64,000 bases of DNA from Prochlorococcus marinus str. AS9601 (lineage in GTDB: Bacteria > Cyanobacteriota > Cyanobacteriia > PCC-6307 > Cyanobiaceae), in NCBI RefSeq assembly GCF_000015645.1, contig NC_008816.1, positions 1,364,001-1,428,000 on the forward strand. Reading direction: 5' to 3'. The notes under the pieces were generated by a model. The model saw nothing but the letters and a program-made list of their open reading frames with translations. It did no database searches and was not told the DNA's origin. Below, piece after piece: positions 38,280 through 46,581 of this stretch; position 1 is the stretch's first letter, and every line of letters begins with the position of its first letter. A program made the translations under genes and the position numbers.

Positions 38280-39515
38280 TTGGCGATAAGTCAAGAAAAA
38301 ATAAAATATAAAAGAATTTCTAAAAGAAAAAAGACCTTTAGTTCTACTTACAAAAAAAATCTAAGCAATTTAACTGAGTCTTTATTTCCCTTACCTTGGA
38401 CGATATGGCCCTATGAGGCAAAAATCCTCGTTGTTCTCATTGCAGTTTGGTCAATATTAGGAATATGCATTTTAGGATCATCAAGTTGGTGGGTGGCTAG
38501 TAGGGAAATGGGAAATTGGGCTTACTTCTTAAAAAAACAAATTATTTGGACAATTCCAGGAATCAGTATATTTTATTTTGTTCTGAATACAAAAATTAAA
38601 AATCTTTTAAAGTTATCAAGAATTATTTTTTTTATTTTATTCTTTCTAATATTTCTTACTAATATAGCTGGGATTACAGTTAACGGATCTTCAAGATGGT
38701 TAGTGCTTGGCAATTTACGTCTGCAACCATCTGAATTAATTAAGCCTTTTCTAATTCTAGAAGCTTCTAATCTTTTCGCACATTGGAATCTAGTAAAGAA
38801 TGATAAAAAATTAGTTTCAATATTCTCTTTTGGATTATTAATTTTATTAATACTAAAGCAGCCTAATTTAAGTACTGCATCATTAACAGGAATTCTTTTT
38901 TGGGTAATGGGTTTATGTGGAGGCGTTAAACTAAGTTCTCTCTGCTCATTTGCCTCATTAGGATTTATTACTGGATGTATTAGTATCCTCAATAACGAAT
39001 ATCAAAAACTTAGAGTTACTTCATTTCTTAATCCTTGGAAAGATCAACAGGAAAGTGGATTTCAATTGGTTCAAAGTTTATTAGCTATAGGTTCAGGTGG
39101 TCTATTCGGTCAAGGTTTTGGCTTGTCTATACAAAAATTACAATACCTACCTTTTATGTACACAGATTTTATTTTTGCCATTTTTGCTGAAGAATTTGGT
39201 TTATTAGGTTGTACTTTATTCCTAGGTTTTCTAGCAGTTTTTTCTTATATAACTGTAAGAATTGCTCTAAAGTGCAGGAACAACTATACAAAATTAGTTT
39301 CTATTGGATGTGGTGTATTGTTGATAGGTCAATCAATAATGCATATTGCTGTAGCAACAGGCTCTATGCCTACTACAGGCTTGCCACTACCTTTCATTAG
39401 TTATGGTGGCAATTCATTAATCGCATCATTTTTTATTGCAGGGATGTTACTGAGATGTTCATTAGAATCTACAGGCTTCATAGGTATGATTAGTACACGA
39501 AAGACTCTTAATTAG
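38280..39515 (+). CDS. ftsW: Cell-division/peptidoglycan polymerase FtsW
   Basis: A 411-residue SEDS-family glycosyltransferase with ten hydrophobic helices. Motifs such as GSSRWLVLGNLRLQPSELIK, TSFLNPWKDQQESGFQLVQS and LPFISYGGNSLIASFFIAGM are characteristic. It polymerises lipid II at the septum. The start is a TTG; the first 40 residues are charged. RodA is a close relative, and the exact orthology is uncertain without a tree. Confidence 0.85.
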   Translation: MAISQEKIKYKRISKRKKTFSSTYKKNLSNLTESLFPLPWTIWPYEAKILVVLIAVWSILGICILGSSSWWVASREMGNWAYFLKKQIIWTIPGISIFYFVLNTKIKNLLKLSRIIFFILFFLIFLTNIAGITVNGSSRWLVLGNLRLQPSELIKPFLILEASNLFAHWNLVKNDKKLVSIFSFGLLILLILKQPNLSTASLTGILFWVMGLCGGVKLSSLCSFASLGFITGCISILNNEYQKLRVTSFLNPWKDQQESGFQLVQSLLAIGSGGLFGQGFGLSIQKLQYLPFMYTDFIFAIFAEEFGLLGCTLFLGFLAVFSYITVRIALKCRNNYTKLVSIGCGVLLIGQSIMHIAVATGSMPTTGLPLPFISYGGNSLIASFFIAGMLLRCSLESTGFIGMISTRKTLN

Positions 39516-39597
39516 TTAGAATTTAAATTATTTAAGTCAAGCTATCGAATCATTTAATTTAGTTATTTCAGAATTATCTCAAAAGGGATATCTGCTT

Positions 39598-40254
39598 ATG
39601 CAGAATGGCATTAATAATCCTGGCCCATTTACTATATTTTTGATTTTCAGCGCAGGACTTTTAACGAGTCTTGGTCCATGCTCATTATCATTACTACCAA
39701 TCACTATTGCTTATATAGGAGGAACAGAGAAAAAACAATTTAAACTTATTAGTTTTTCAGGAGGAGTCGTTTTTTCCCTCGTTGCACTTGGTGCTGCCAG
39801 TGGATTATTAGGTAGGATATATGGGCAAATCCCATCTTATTACACTTCGATTGTTGCCTTGATAGCAATAATAATGGGTTTGAATTTACTAGGAATTTTA
39901 AAGTTTCAGTTCCCGAATGGACCTGATCTACAAAAAATAGAGGATAAGATACCATCCCTCATGGCACCTTTTGCGATAGGAACTACTTTTGGATTAGCCT
40001 CTTCACCTTGCATTACTCCAGTTTTAGCAACTCTTCTAGCTTGGGTATCGCAAGCTAAAAACCCGATAATCTCAATTATTTTTTTATTTTTCTTTGGAAT
40101 AGGCCAAGTCACTCCACTAATTATTGCGGGTGCCACGGCAGAAAACTTAAAAAAATTTTTAGAGCTTAGAAAATTTAGTCAAATAATTCCCACCTTAAGC
40201 GGGATATTTTTAGTAGCACTAGGATTATTAAATTTATTTTCAAATTGGATTTAA
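39598..40254 (+). CDS. ccdA: Cytochrome c biogenesis protein CcdA
   Basis: A 218-residue six-helix thiol transporter. The redox cysteines lie in SLGPCSLSLLP (Cys28) and SSPCITPVLA. In the System II (Ccs) pathway it passes reductant across the thylakoid membrane for apocytochrome c haem ligation. Its stop codon abuts the ccsB ATG directly. Confidence 0.9.
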   Translation: MQNGINNPGPFTIFLIFSAGLLTSLGPCSLSLLPITIAYIGGTEKKQFKLISFSGGVVFSLVALGAASGLLGRIYGQIPSYYTSIVALIAIIMGLNLLGILKFQFPNGPDLQKIEDKIPSLMAPFAIGTTFGLASSPCITPVLATLLAWVSQAKNPIISIIFLFFFGIGQVTPLIIAGATAENLKKFLELRKFSQIIPTLSGIFLVALGLLNLFSNWI

Positions 40255-41541
40255 ATGATTATTTTTAAGAATCTAATTTTAAAAATATCTAGTTTAAGAT
40301 TTGCAATATCACTGATAATCTTCATAGCTATTGCCAGTGGAATAGGTACTTTTATACCTCAAGATAATAATAATAAATTTTATATTGATAATTTCGATAG
40401 AGCTCCCATTTTTGGACTTTTAGATGGAGAAAAAGTCTTAAAACTTCAATTGGATCATATATATACAAGCTTTTGGTTTTTATTTACATTAATTCTTCTT
40501 TGCATTTCTCTGGCAGCTTGTAGTTTCAGGAGGCAAATTCCTTCATTAAAAGCTTCATTAAAATGGATTGAATATAAGAGCGAAAAAAAATTTAGCAAAC
40601 TGCAACTAACTAGAAGTCATCCAATCAATCAAGATGGAGAACATATATCTAAAGTAGATTTATTACTTAAAAAAAAAGGATGGAAAACATATAAATTTAA
40701 TAGTCATATTTCTGCAAGAAAGGGGTTAATTGGAAAAATCGGTCCTTTAGTTGTACATATCGGATTAATAGTCTTACTTATAGGATCAGCATATGGAAGT
40801 TTTACAAGTCAATCAAAAGAACAATATTTACTGCCTGGAGAAACTTTAAATCTTGTTAATGAGAGCACAAACTCAAGAGCCAATGTAAAATTAGTCGATT
40901 TTTCTATAGAACGTGAAAGTGATGGTGTGCCCAAACAGTTTATTTCAAAATTAAATTTTTCTTCTGAAAATCTAAATTTAAATGAAATAAAAACAACCAA
41001 AGTTAATCACCCAATCAGGTTTAAAGGATTAACTATTTATCAAGCAGATTGGGCAATATCAAATATTGTTTTAGAAATAGATAATATCCTTTATCAATTA
41101 CAATTAAAGGAGATTCCAGAAATCGGTAATCAAGTTTGGGGAGTTTTAGTTGAATTAGGATCGGAGACTAAAAAAAATTACCTCTTAACGATAGATAATG
41201 AAAATGGTCCACTTAAAATTTCGAATATAGAAAATTTTTCCGGGAATAATCTCTATATCAATGAAGACCCTTTAGAAGTTAACTCTTCAAAAGTATCTCT
41301 GAAAAAAATAATCCCCAGCAGTGGATTAATAATTAAAAATGATCCGTCTATACCATTTATTTACTTTTCTTTTATCTTAATAATTTTTGGAACAATTATA
41401 AGTCTTATACCAACCAACCAATTATGGATTCTGGTAAATAAAGAATCACAAAAGTTATCTATTGGAGGCCTTAGTAATAAAAATCTAGTTGGTTTTAAAA
41501 AAGAATTTTTTAAATTATCAGACGAAATAAAAAATTTTTAA
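40255..41541 (+). CDS. ccsB: Cytochrome c biogenesis protein CcsB/Ccs1 (ResB)
   Basis: A 428-residue ResB-family protein: three N-terminal membrane helices, a large lumenal domain with [20 protein letters not shown], and a final helix (about 365-385). It guides haem and apocytochrome in System II together with CcsA, encoded elsewhere. It directly follows ccdA and overlaps the convergent queF by 4 bases. Confidence 0.9.
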   Translation: MIIFKNLILKISSLRFAISLIIFIAIASGIGTFIPQDNNNKFYIDNFDRAPIFGLLDGEKVLKLQLDHIYTSFWFLFTLILLCISLAACSFRRQIPSLKASLKWIEYKSEKKFSKLQLTRSHPINQDGEHISKVDLLLKKKGWKTYKFNSHISARKGLIGKIGPLVVHIGLIVLLIGSAYGSFTSQSKEQYLLPGETLNLVNESTNSRANVKLVDFSIERESDGVPKQFISKLNFSSENLNLNEIKTTKVNHPIRFKGLTIYQADWAISNIVLEIDNILYQLQLKEIPEIGNQVWGVLVELGSETKKNYLLTIDNENGPLKISNIENFSGNNLYINEDPLEVNSSKVSLKKIIPSSGLIIKNDPSIPFIYFSFILIIFGTIISLIPTNQLWILVNKESQKLSIGGLSNKNLVGFKKEFFKLSDEIKNF

Positions 41542-41948
41542 TTTCTTTTCTGCCCACTAAAAATATCTAACTGCATAGAAACATTCCCTCTGGGGTTAAA
41601 TGCAGCATTTAAATGTATCCAGTGAGGTAAACCTTCATTCACTAAATCATCCATAATTCTATTCACAACTTCCTCATGTGATATTTTTATATCCCTAAAA
41701 TTATTAATATAAAGCTTTAAAGACTTCAACTCATAGACTTTCAAATTAGGTTGATAAGTAATATTTAGCTTTGCAAAATCTGGATAACCAGAAAAGGGGC
41801 ACTTACATGTAAATTCAGGTAACTGAATAGAAATTTCATAAATTCTTTTCTTATTTGGATTATCGAAACAAATTATTTTTGATTCTTCAATAATTCTTTC
41901 ACCATATAGCGGTCTTTGAGTCGAATCTTCTAATTTAGCTGTACTCAT
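41538..41948 (-). CDS. queF: NADPH-dependent 7-cyano-7-deazaguanine reductase
   Basis: A 136-residue unimodular QueF. The catalytic cysteine is in [17 protein letters not shown], and the substrate-binding glutamate in [20 protein letters not shown]. It reduces preQ0 to preQ1 for queuosine tRNA modification. No preQ1 riboswitch was recognised in the upstream 189 bases. Confidence 0.93.
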   Translation of the reverse strand: MSTAKLEDSTQRPLYGERIIEESKIICFDNPNKKRIYEISIQLPEFTCKCPFSGYPDFAKLNITYQPNLKVYELKSLKLYINNFRDIKISHEEVVNRIMDDLVNEGLPHWIHLNAAFNPRGNVSMQLDIFSGQKRN

Positions 41949-42071
41949 TTTTAGTAGAACTTTTTTACTAAACCTATATAAAAACTATATATAAAGATAA
42001 AAATTCGCAAAAGTATCAACAAATATAAGTATTACAATTGACTAAGTCAAAAGATATTAAATCTTATTTTT

Positions 42072-42114
42072 GTATCAATAGTAACATTCATAATGTCTGC
42101 CGAAAGGTTTAGAT
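42072..42114 (+). promoter_or_regulatory. Candidate NtcA site with -10 before glnB operon
   Basis: GTA-N8-AAC (42072-42085) is one base from the NtcA consensus GTA-N8-TAC. It is followed 23 bases later by TTAGAT, which resembles the TAnnnT -10 of NtcA-activated promoters. The downstream operon contains glnB, a classical nitrogen target in cyanobacteria. The half-site mismatch keeps this provisional. Confidence 0.4.
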
Positions 42115-42137
42115 GTGTTTAGTTCAATAAAAAATTA

Positions 42138-42383
42138 ATGGACATTTGTTTGATAACTATCGATAACAACTTAAATAAATCACTTCAACCAAAAACTGCA
42201 ATTGGAATGTTATGGCTTCAAACACACTTCGAGAATGATCAGTGGGAAGCGTTATCAAATAGTACAGTAATAATTTCTGAAGAAAATTCCCAACTATTAA
42301 TTGAAGACGCCAAGAATGCAGGCCTTAATGTTGAATGTTTTTCTGATATTTCAATGTTGGATGTTTTCCCAAAAAACAATTAA
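42138..42383 (+). CDS. Small conserved hypothetical protein, 81 aa
   Basis: Reads MDICLITIDNNLNKSLQPKT, then AIGMLWLQTHFENDQWEALS, ending SDISMLDVFPKNN. It has a strand-helix-helix composition and is soluble. It begins about 24 bases after a candidate NtcA promoter and its stop is 25 bases before glnB, so it may be expressed with the PII protein under nitrogen control (inference). Family not recognised. Confidence 0.6.
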   Translation: MDICLITIDNNLNKSLQPKTAIGMLWLQTHFENDQWEALSNSTVIISEENSQLLIEDAKNAGLNVECFSDISMLDVFPKNN

Positions 42384-42746
<363 letters not shown>

Positions 42747-42747
42747 T

Positions 42748-43560
42748 TCAAAGAGTTTCTTTTACTAAATTTTGTATATATTCACTATCAATACTTTTAT
42801 TTGATTGACTTCCTAAGGTCATCCAAGCTAGATATTCATGATTCCCTGCAGGACCTACCAGCGGAGAAGCTATCAAATTCTTTATATTCCATTGGAAATT
42901 CTTAGCCGAATAGATAACAGACTCTATAGCCTCAATATGAAATTTAGGATTGCGAACAACACCTCCTTTACTGACTTTATCTTTACCTACCTCAAATTGG
43001 GGTTTAATTAAAAATATTCCCTCAATACAATCACCTTCTAATAAATTACCAATAGATTTAAAAACTAACTTTAATGAAATAAAAGACAAATCAGCAACAA
43101 CAAAATTTGGTAATTCATTACTTCTAGATAAAAGATCATTAGGTTTTAAATTTCGAATATTAGTTCGTTCAAAAAGTATAACTTTTGGGTTATTTCTAAT
43201 CTTCCATGCAGTTTGTCCATAACCAACATCTATCCCATAAACTAACTTTGCGCCTTGTTGCAATAAGCAATCAGTAAATCCCCCAGTAGAGATTCCTGCG
43301 TCAATACATATTTTGTCTTTTACTTTAATTTCAAGTTTTTTAAATGCCTCCAATAATTTTTCGCCGCCCCTTGATACAAACATAGGCTCGGAATCAATAA
43401 AAAACTCAGATCCAATTAATACTTGTTGTCCAGGTTTATCCAATACTTTCCCATTAATATCTCTAACCTTGCCCGCAAGAATTAACCCTTGGGCTTTTTG
43501 ACGAGTTTCACATAAACCTTTATTTAGAAGATAAAGATCTAATCTACTTTTTTTAATCAT
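42748..43560 (-). CDS. TlyA-family rRNA 2'-O-methyltransferase
   Basis: A 270-residue protein. An N-terminal S4 RNA-binding domain (LDLYLLNKGLCETRQKAQGL) is followed by an FtsJ/RrmJ methyltransferase fold with SAM motif IDAGISTGGFTDCLLQQGAK. In mycobacteria TlyA methylates 16S and 23S rRNA; here the target is inferred from the family. Convergent with glnB, 1 base apart. Confidence 0.85.
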   Translation of the reverse strand: MIKKSRLDLYLLNKGLCETRQKAQGLILAGKVRDINGKVLDKPGQQVLIGSEFFIDSEPMFVSRGGEKLLEAFKKLEIKVKDKICIDAGISTGGFTDCLLQQGAKLVYGIDVGYGQTAWKIRNNPKVILFERTNIRNLKPNDLLSRSNELPNFVVADLSFISLKLVFKSIGNLLEGDCIEGIFLIKPQFEVGKDKVSKGGVVRNPKFHIEAIESVIYSAKNFQWNIKNLIASPLVGPAGNHEYLAWMTLGSQSNKSIDSEYIQNLVKETL

Positions 43561-43841
43561 ATATTAATCAATAAAAAAAGACTGAATAATGAACTTCTAT
43601 AAAATTAAGATCCAAATTCTTTAATACCTTTCAATTTTAAATAAGAACTAAAAAAATACCCATGATTAACGAAAGAATATATGCAAACATTTTTATATTT
43701 AAGCTTTCTTTATTAGCCAGAAAAATGTTACATAGGAAAATAATAATCAGTCAAATATGTTCAATGGCAAGTACATCTTTAAAGGTATAGGGCAATAATT
43801 CGATTTTGTTATAAAGTTTAAATTGATAATAAATAAAAATT

Positions 43842-45137
43842 GTGATCGAGCGTTACACATTACCCAAAATGGGGAAAATCTGGACTGAAAGCGCAAAATT
43901 CCAGAGTTGGCTTAAGGTTGAAATAGCTGCATGTGAAGCAAATTTTTCCCTCGGGAAAATCCCTGAGAATGCCATGAAAGAGATACGTTCAAATGCAAAG
44001 TTTGATGAATCTAGAATCACAGAAATTGAGAAAGAAGTTAAACATGATGTCATAGCATTTCTTACAAGCGTTAATGAATTTGTAGGAGATTCAGGAAGAT
44101 ACATACATGTTGGTATGACCAGTAGTGATGTACTTGATACTGGCTTATCTCTTCAGTTAAAAGATTCTTGCGAATTGCTATTAGAAGAAATTGAGAACCT
44201 AGAAAATGAGGTCAGATTATTAGCAAGGAAGCATAAAAATACATTAATGATTGGCAGATCTCATGCAATTCATGGGGAGCCAATTTCCTTCGGTTTTAAA
44301 CTTGCTGGATGGTTAGCAGAAATAATAAGGAACAAAAAAAGATTGTTAACTCTGAAAGATTCTGTAGCAATTGGACAAATAAGTGGTGCAATGGGAACTT
44401 ACGCTAATACAAATCCTAAAGTAGAACAAATAACTTGTGATTTACTCGGCTTAAAACCTGATACAGCAAGTACGCAGGTTATATCGAGAGACAGACATGC
44501 AGAATATGTGCAAACTATTGCACTAGTTGGAGCTTCTTTAGATAGATTCGCGACTGAAATAAGAAATTTACAAAGAACTGATGTTTTAGAAGTTGAGGAG
44601 GGCTTTACAAAAGGGCAAAAAGGAAGTTCTGCCATGCCTCATAAAAGAAATCCTATTCGGAGTGAAAGGGTAAGTGGTTTAGCAAGAATTTTGAGGAGTT
44701 ATGTCTTAACCGCACTTGAAAATGTTCCACTTTGGCACGAAAGAGATATAAGCCATAGTTCAAATGAACGTATCATGCTACCTGACGTATCAATCTGCTT
44801 GCATTTTATGCTCAGGGAAATGCAAGATATAGTAAGCAATTTAGAAGTTTATCCAAAAAATATGCTCAAAAATTTAAATATATATGGTGGTGTAATCTTT
44901 AGTCAGAAAGTTTTACTTTTGCTTGTAGAAAAGGGATTGTCTAGAGAAAAAGCTTATAGCTTAGTGCAAAAAAATGCGCATCAGGCCTGGAACACGCAGA
45001 ATGGGAATTTCAAACAAAATATAGAGGGCGATAATGAAATTATGGATTATATTGATCAAAGTGACTTAGAAGAATGTTTTAATCCTTCAATTCATCTTAA
45101 TAATTTAAGTGTAATATGGGAGAAGTTAGGTATCTAG
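43842..45137 (+). CDS. purB: Adenylosuccinate lyase
   Basis: A 431-residue fumarase/aspartase-superfamily enzyme acting twice in purine synthesis (forming AICAR and AMP). The catalytic histidine region is GRSHAIHGEPISFGFK, and the signature loop GSSAMPHKRNPIRSE contains the catalytic serine. It starts at GTG. The 281 bases upstream hold only a doubtful 17-codon frame. A hairpin lies between it and fumC. Confidence 0.95.
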   Translation: MIERYTLPKMGKIWTESAKFQSWLKVEIAACEANFSLGKIPENAMKEIRSNAKFDESRITEIEKEVKHDVIAFLTSVNEFVGDSGRYIHVGMTSSDVLDTGLSLQLKDSCELLLEEIENLENEVRLLARKHKNTLMIGRSHAIHGEPISFGFKLAGWLAEIIRNKKRLLTLKDSVAIGQISGAMGTYANTNPKVEQITCDLLGLKPDTASTQVISRDRHAEYVQTIALVGASLDRFATEIRNLQRTDVLEVEEGFTKGQKGSSAMPHKRNPIRSERVSGLARILRSYVLTALENVPLWHERDISHSSNERIMLPDVSICLHFMLREMQDIVSNLEVYPKNMLKNLNIYGGVIFSQKVLLLLVEKGLSREKAYSLVQKNAHQAWNTQNGNFKQNIEGDNEIMDYIDQSDLEECFNPSIHLNNLSVIWEKLGI

Positions 45138-45142
45138 GATTA

Positions 45143-45178
45143 CTGAAAACCTTATCTAAGTTAAACCAGTGTTTTCAG
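45143..45178 (+). promoter_or_regulatory. Stem-loop between purB and fumC
   Basis: CTGAAAAC, a 20-base loop, then GTTTTCAG: a perfect 8-bp stem after the purB stop. The 3' arm ends directly before the fumC ribosome-binding region (AGAGGA). Folding could weakly terminate purB transcripts or mask the fumC translation start. No T-run follows. Confidence 0.4.
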
Positions 45179-45185
45179 AGGAATA

Positions 45186-46571
45186 ATGACCAAAAATTTT
45201 AGGATTGAAAAAGATAGTATGGGAACAATAGAGGTTCCCATGGAAGCTTTGTGGGGTGCCCAAACACAAAGATCGATAATAAATTTTTCTATTGGAGAAG
45301 AATTAATTCCAATTGAGTTAATTTATTCACTGACCCTCATAAAAAAAGCTGCTTCAATTGCGAATTTCAATTTAGGTTTAATAGATAAAAGGAAAAAAGA
45401 TTTGATTGTAGAGGCATGTACGGAAATACTTGATGGGCTTCACGATTCACAGTTTCCCTTAAAGGTTTGGCAAACAGGTAGTGGTACGCAAACAAATATG
45501 AATGTTAATGAAGTAATTTCAAATATTGCAGCTTTAAAAACTAATTCAGAGCTTGGTAGTCATCAACCAATTCATCCGAATGATGATGTAAATAAATCTC
45601 AGTCAACTAATGACACTTTTCCTGCTGCTATTCAAATATCTGTTGTTAATGAAATAATCAAAAATCTAGTTCCAACGATCAGAGAACTTACTAAGGTCTT
45701 TGATAAAAAAAGTGAAGAATGGAAAGACCTTATAAAGATAGGAAGAACCCATTTTCAAGATGCAGTTCCCCTTACTTTTGGGCAAGAAATATCAGGATGG
45801 TCAGAGCAACTTAAAGATGCTGAGAATGCAATTATTATGAGTCTGAATGAATTGTATTTCTTACCTCTGGGAGGAACTGCGGTTGGTACAGGGATTAATT
45901 GTCCAAAAGGATTTTGTGAAGAGTCTATAAAATCAATTTCCGATGATACTAATTTAATGTTCTATAAATCAAAAAATAATTTTTCTATCATGGCCTCGCA
46001 TGATCGTCTTGCTCAAGTAATGAGTCAGATAAAAATATTAGCAAGTGCATTATTTAAAATTTCAAATGACATAAAAATTCTATCTTCTGGTCCAAGATCA
46101 GGAATATATGAACTGATTATTCCTCAAAATGAACCTGGAAGTTCTATTATGCCAGGGAAAGTGAATCCAACTCAATGCGAAGCATTATCAATGGTTTGTA
46201 CTCAGATAATGGGTCTTGAATATGCAGTCTCAATGGCAAATTCTAGCGGCACTTTACAGATGAATGAATATAAGCCTCTTATTGGATTTAATATTCTCAC
46301 AAGTTTAAAATTACTTAAAAATGTAATAGAAAACTTCAGAAAAAAATTAGTTGATGGTATGCAACCTAATCAAAAGAAAATGAAGTTAAATTTAGAAAAT
46401 TCACTAATGTTGGTTACAGCCATAGTGCCAAAAGTTGGTTATGAAAAAGCAGCTGAAATTGCAAACCTTGCCTTCAAAGAATCATTAAATTTAAAAGAGG
46501 CAACAATTAAATTAGGTTATTTAAACGAAGATGAATTTGATGAAGCAATGAATATCAATTCAATGATTTGA
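45186..46571 (+). CDS. fumC: Fumarate hydratase, class II
   Basis: A 461-residue oxygen-stable fumarase interconverting fumarate and malate. The signature GSSIMPGKVNPTQCEALSMV is complete, and TGSGTQTNMNVNEV and HPNDDVNKSQSTNDTFPAA are typical. Standing after purB, which also releases fumarate, it could recycle that product (inference). Convergent with the helicase gene, 10 bases apart. Confidence 0.95.
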   Translation: MTKNFRIEKDSMGTIEVPMEALWGAQTQRSIINFSIGEELIPIELIYSLTLIKKAASIANFNLGLIDKRKKDLIVEACTEILDGLHDSQFPLKVWQTGSGTQTNMNVNEVISNIAALKTNSELGSHQPIHPNDDVNKSQSTNDTFPAAIQISVVNEIIKNLVPTIRELTKVFDKKSEEWKDLIKIGRTHFQDAVPLTFGQEISGWSEQLKDAENAIIMSLNELYFLPLGGTAVGTGINCPKGFCEESIKSISDDTNLMFYKSKNNFSIMASHDRLAQVMSQIKILASALFKISNDIKILSSGPRSGIYELIIPQNEPGSSIMPGKVNPTQCEALSMVCTQIMGLEYAVSMANSSGTLQMNEYKPLIGFNILTSLKLLKNVIENFRKKLVDGMQPNQKKMKLNLENSLMLVTAIVPKVGYEKAAEIANLAFKESLNLKEATIKLGYLNEDEFDEAMNINSMI

Positions 46572-46581
46572 TTAAAAAAAT

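Noticed and set aside
41949-42060. preQ1 riboswitch upstream of queF
   Set aside because: The compact loop and tail sequence expected for preQ1-I or II was not found in the 189-base spacer.
43637-43690. 17-codon hydrophobic frame (MFAYILSLIMGIFLVLI) before purB
   Set aside because: Too short to be told from chance in AT-rich DNA, no ribosome-binding site, and no match to photosystem micro-subunits that I recall.
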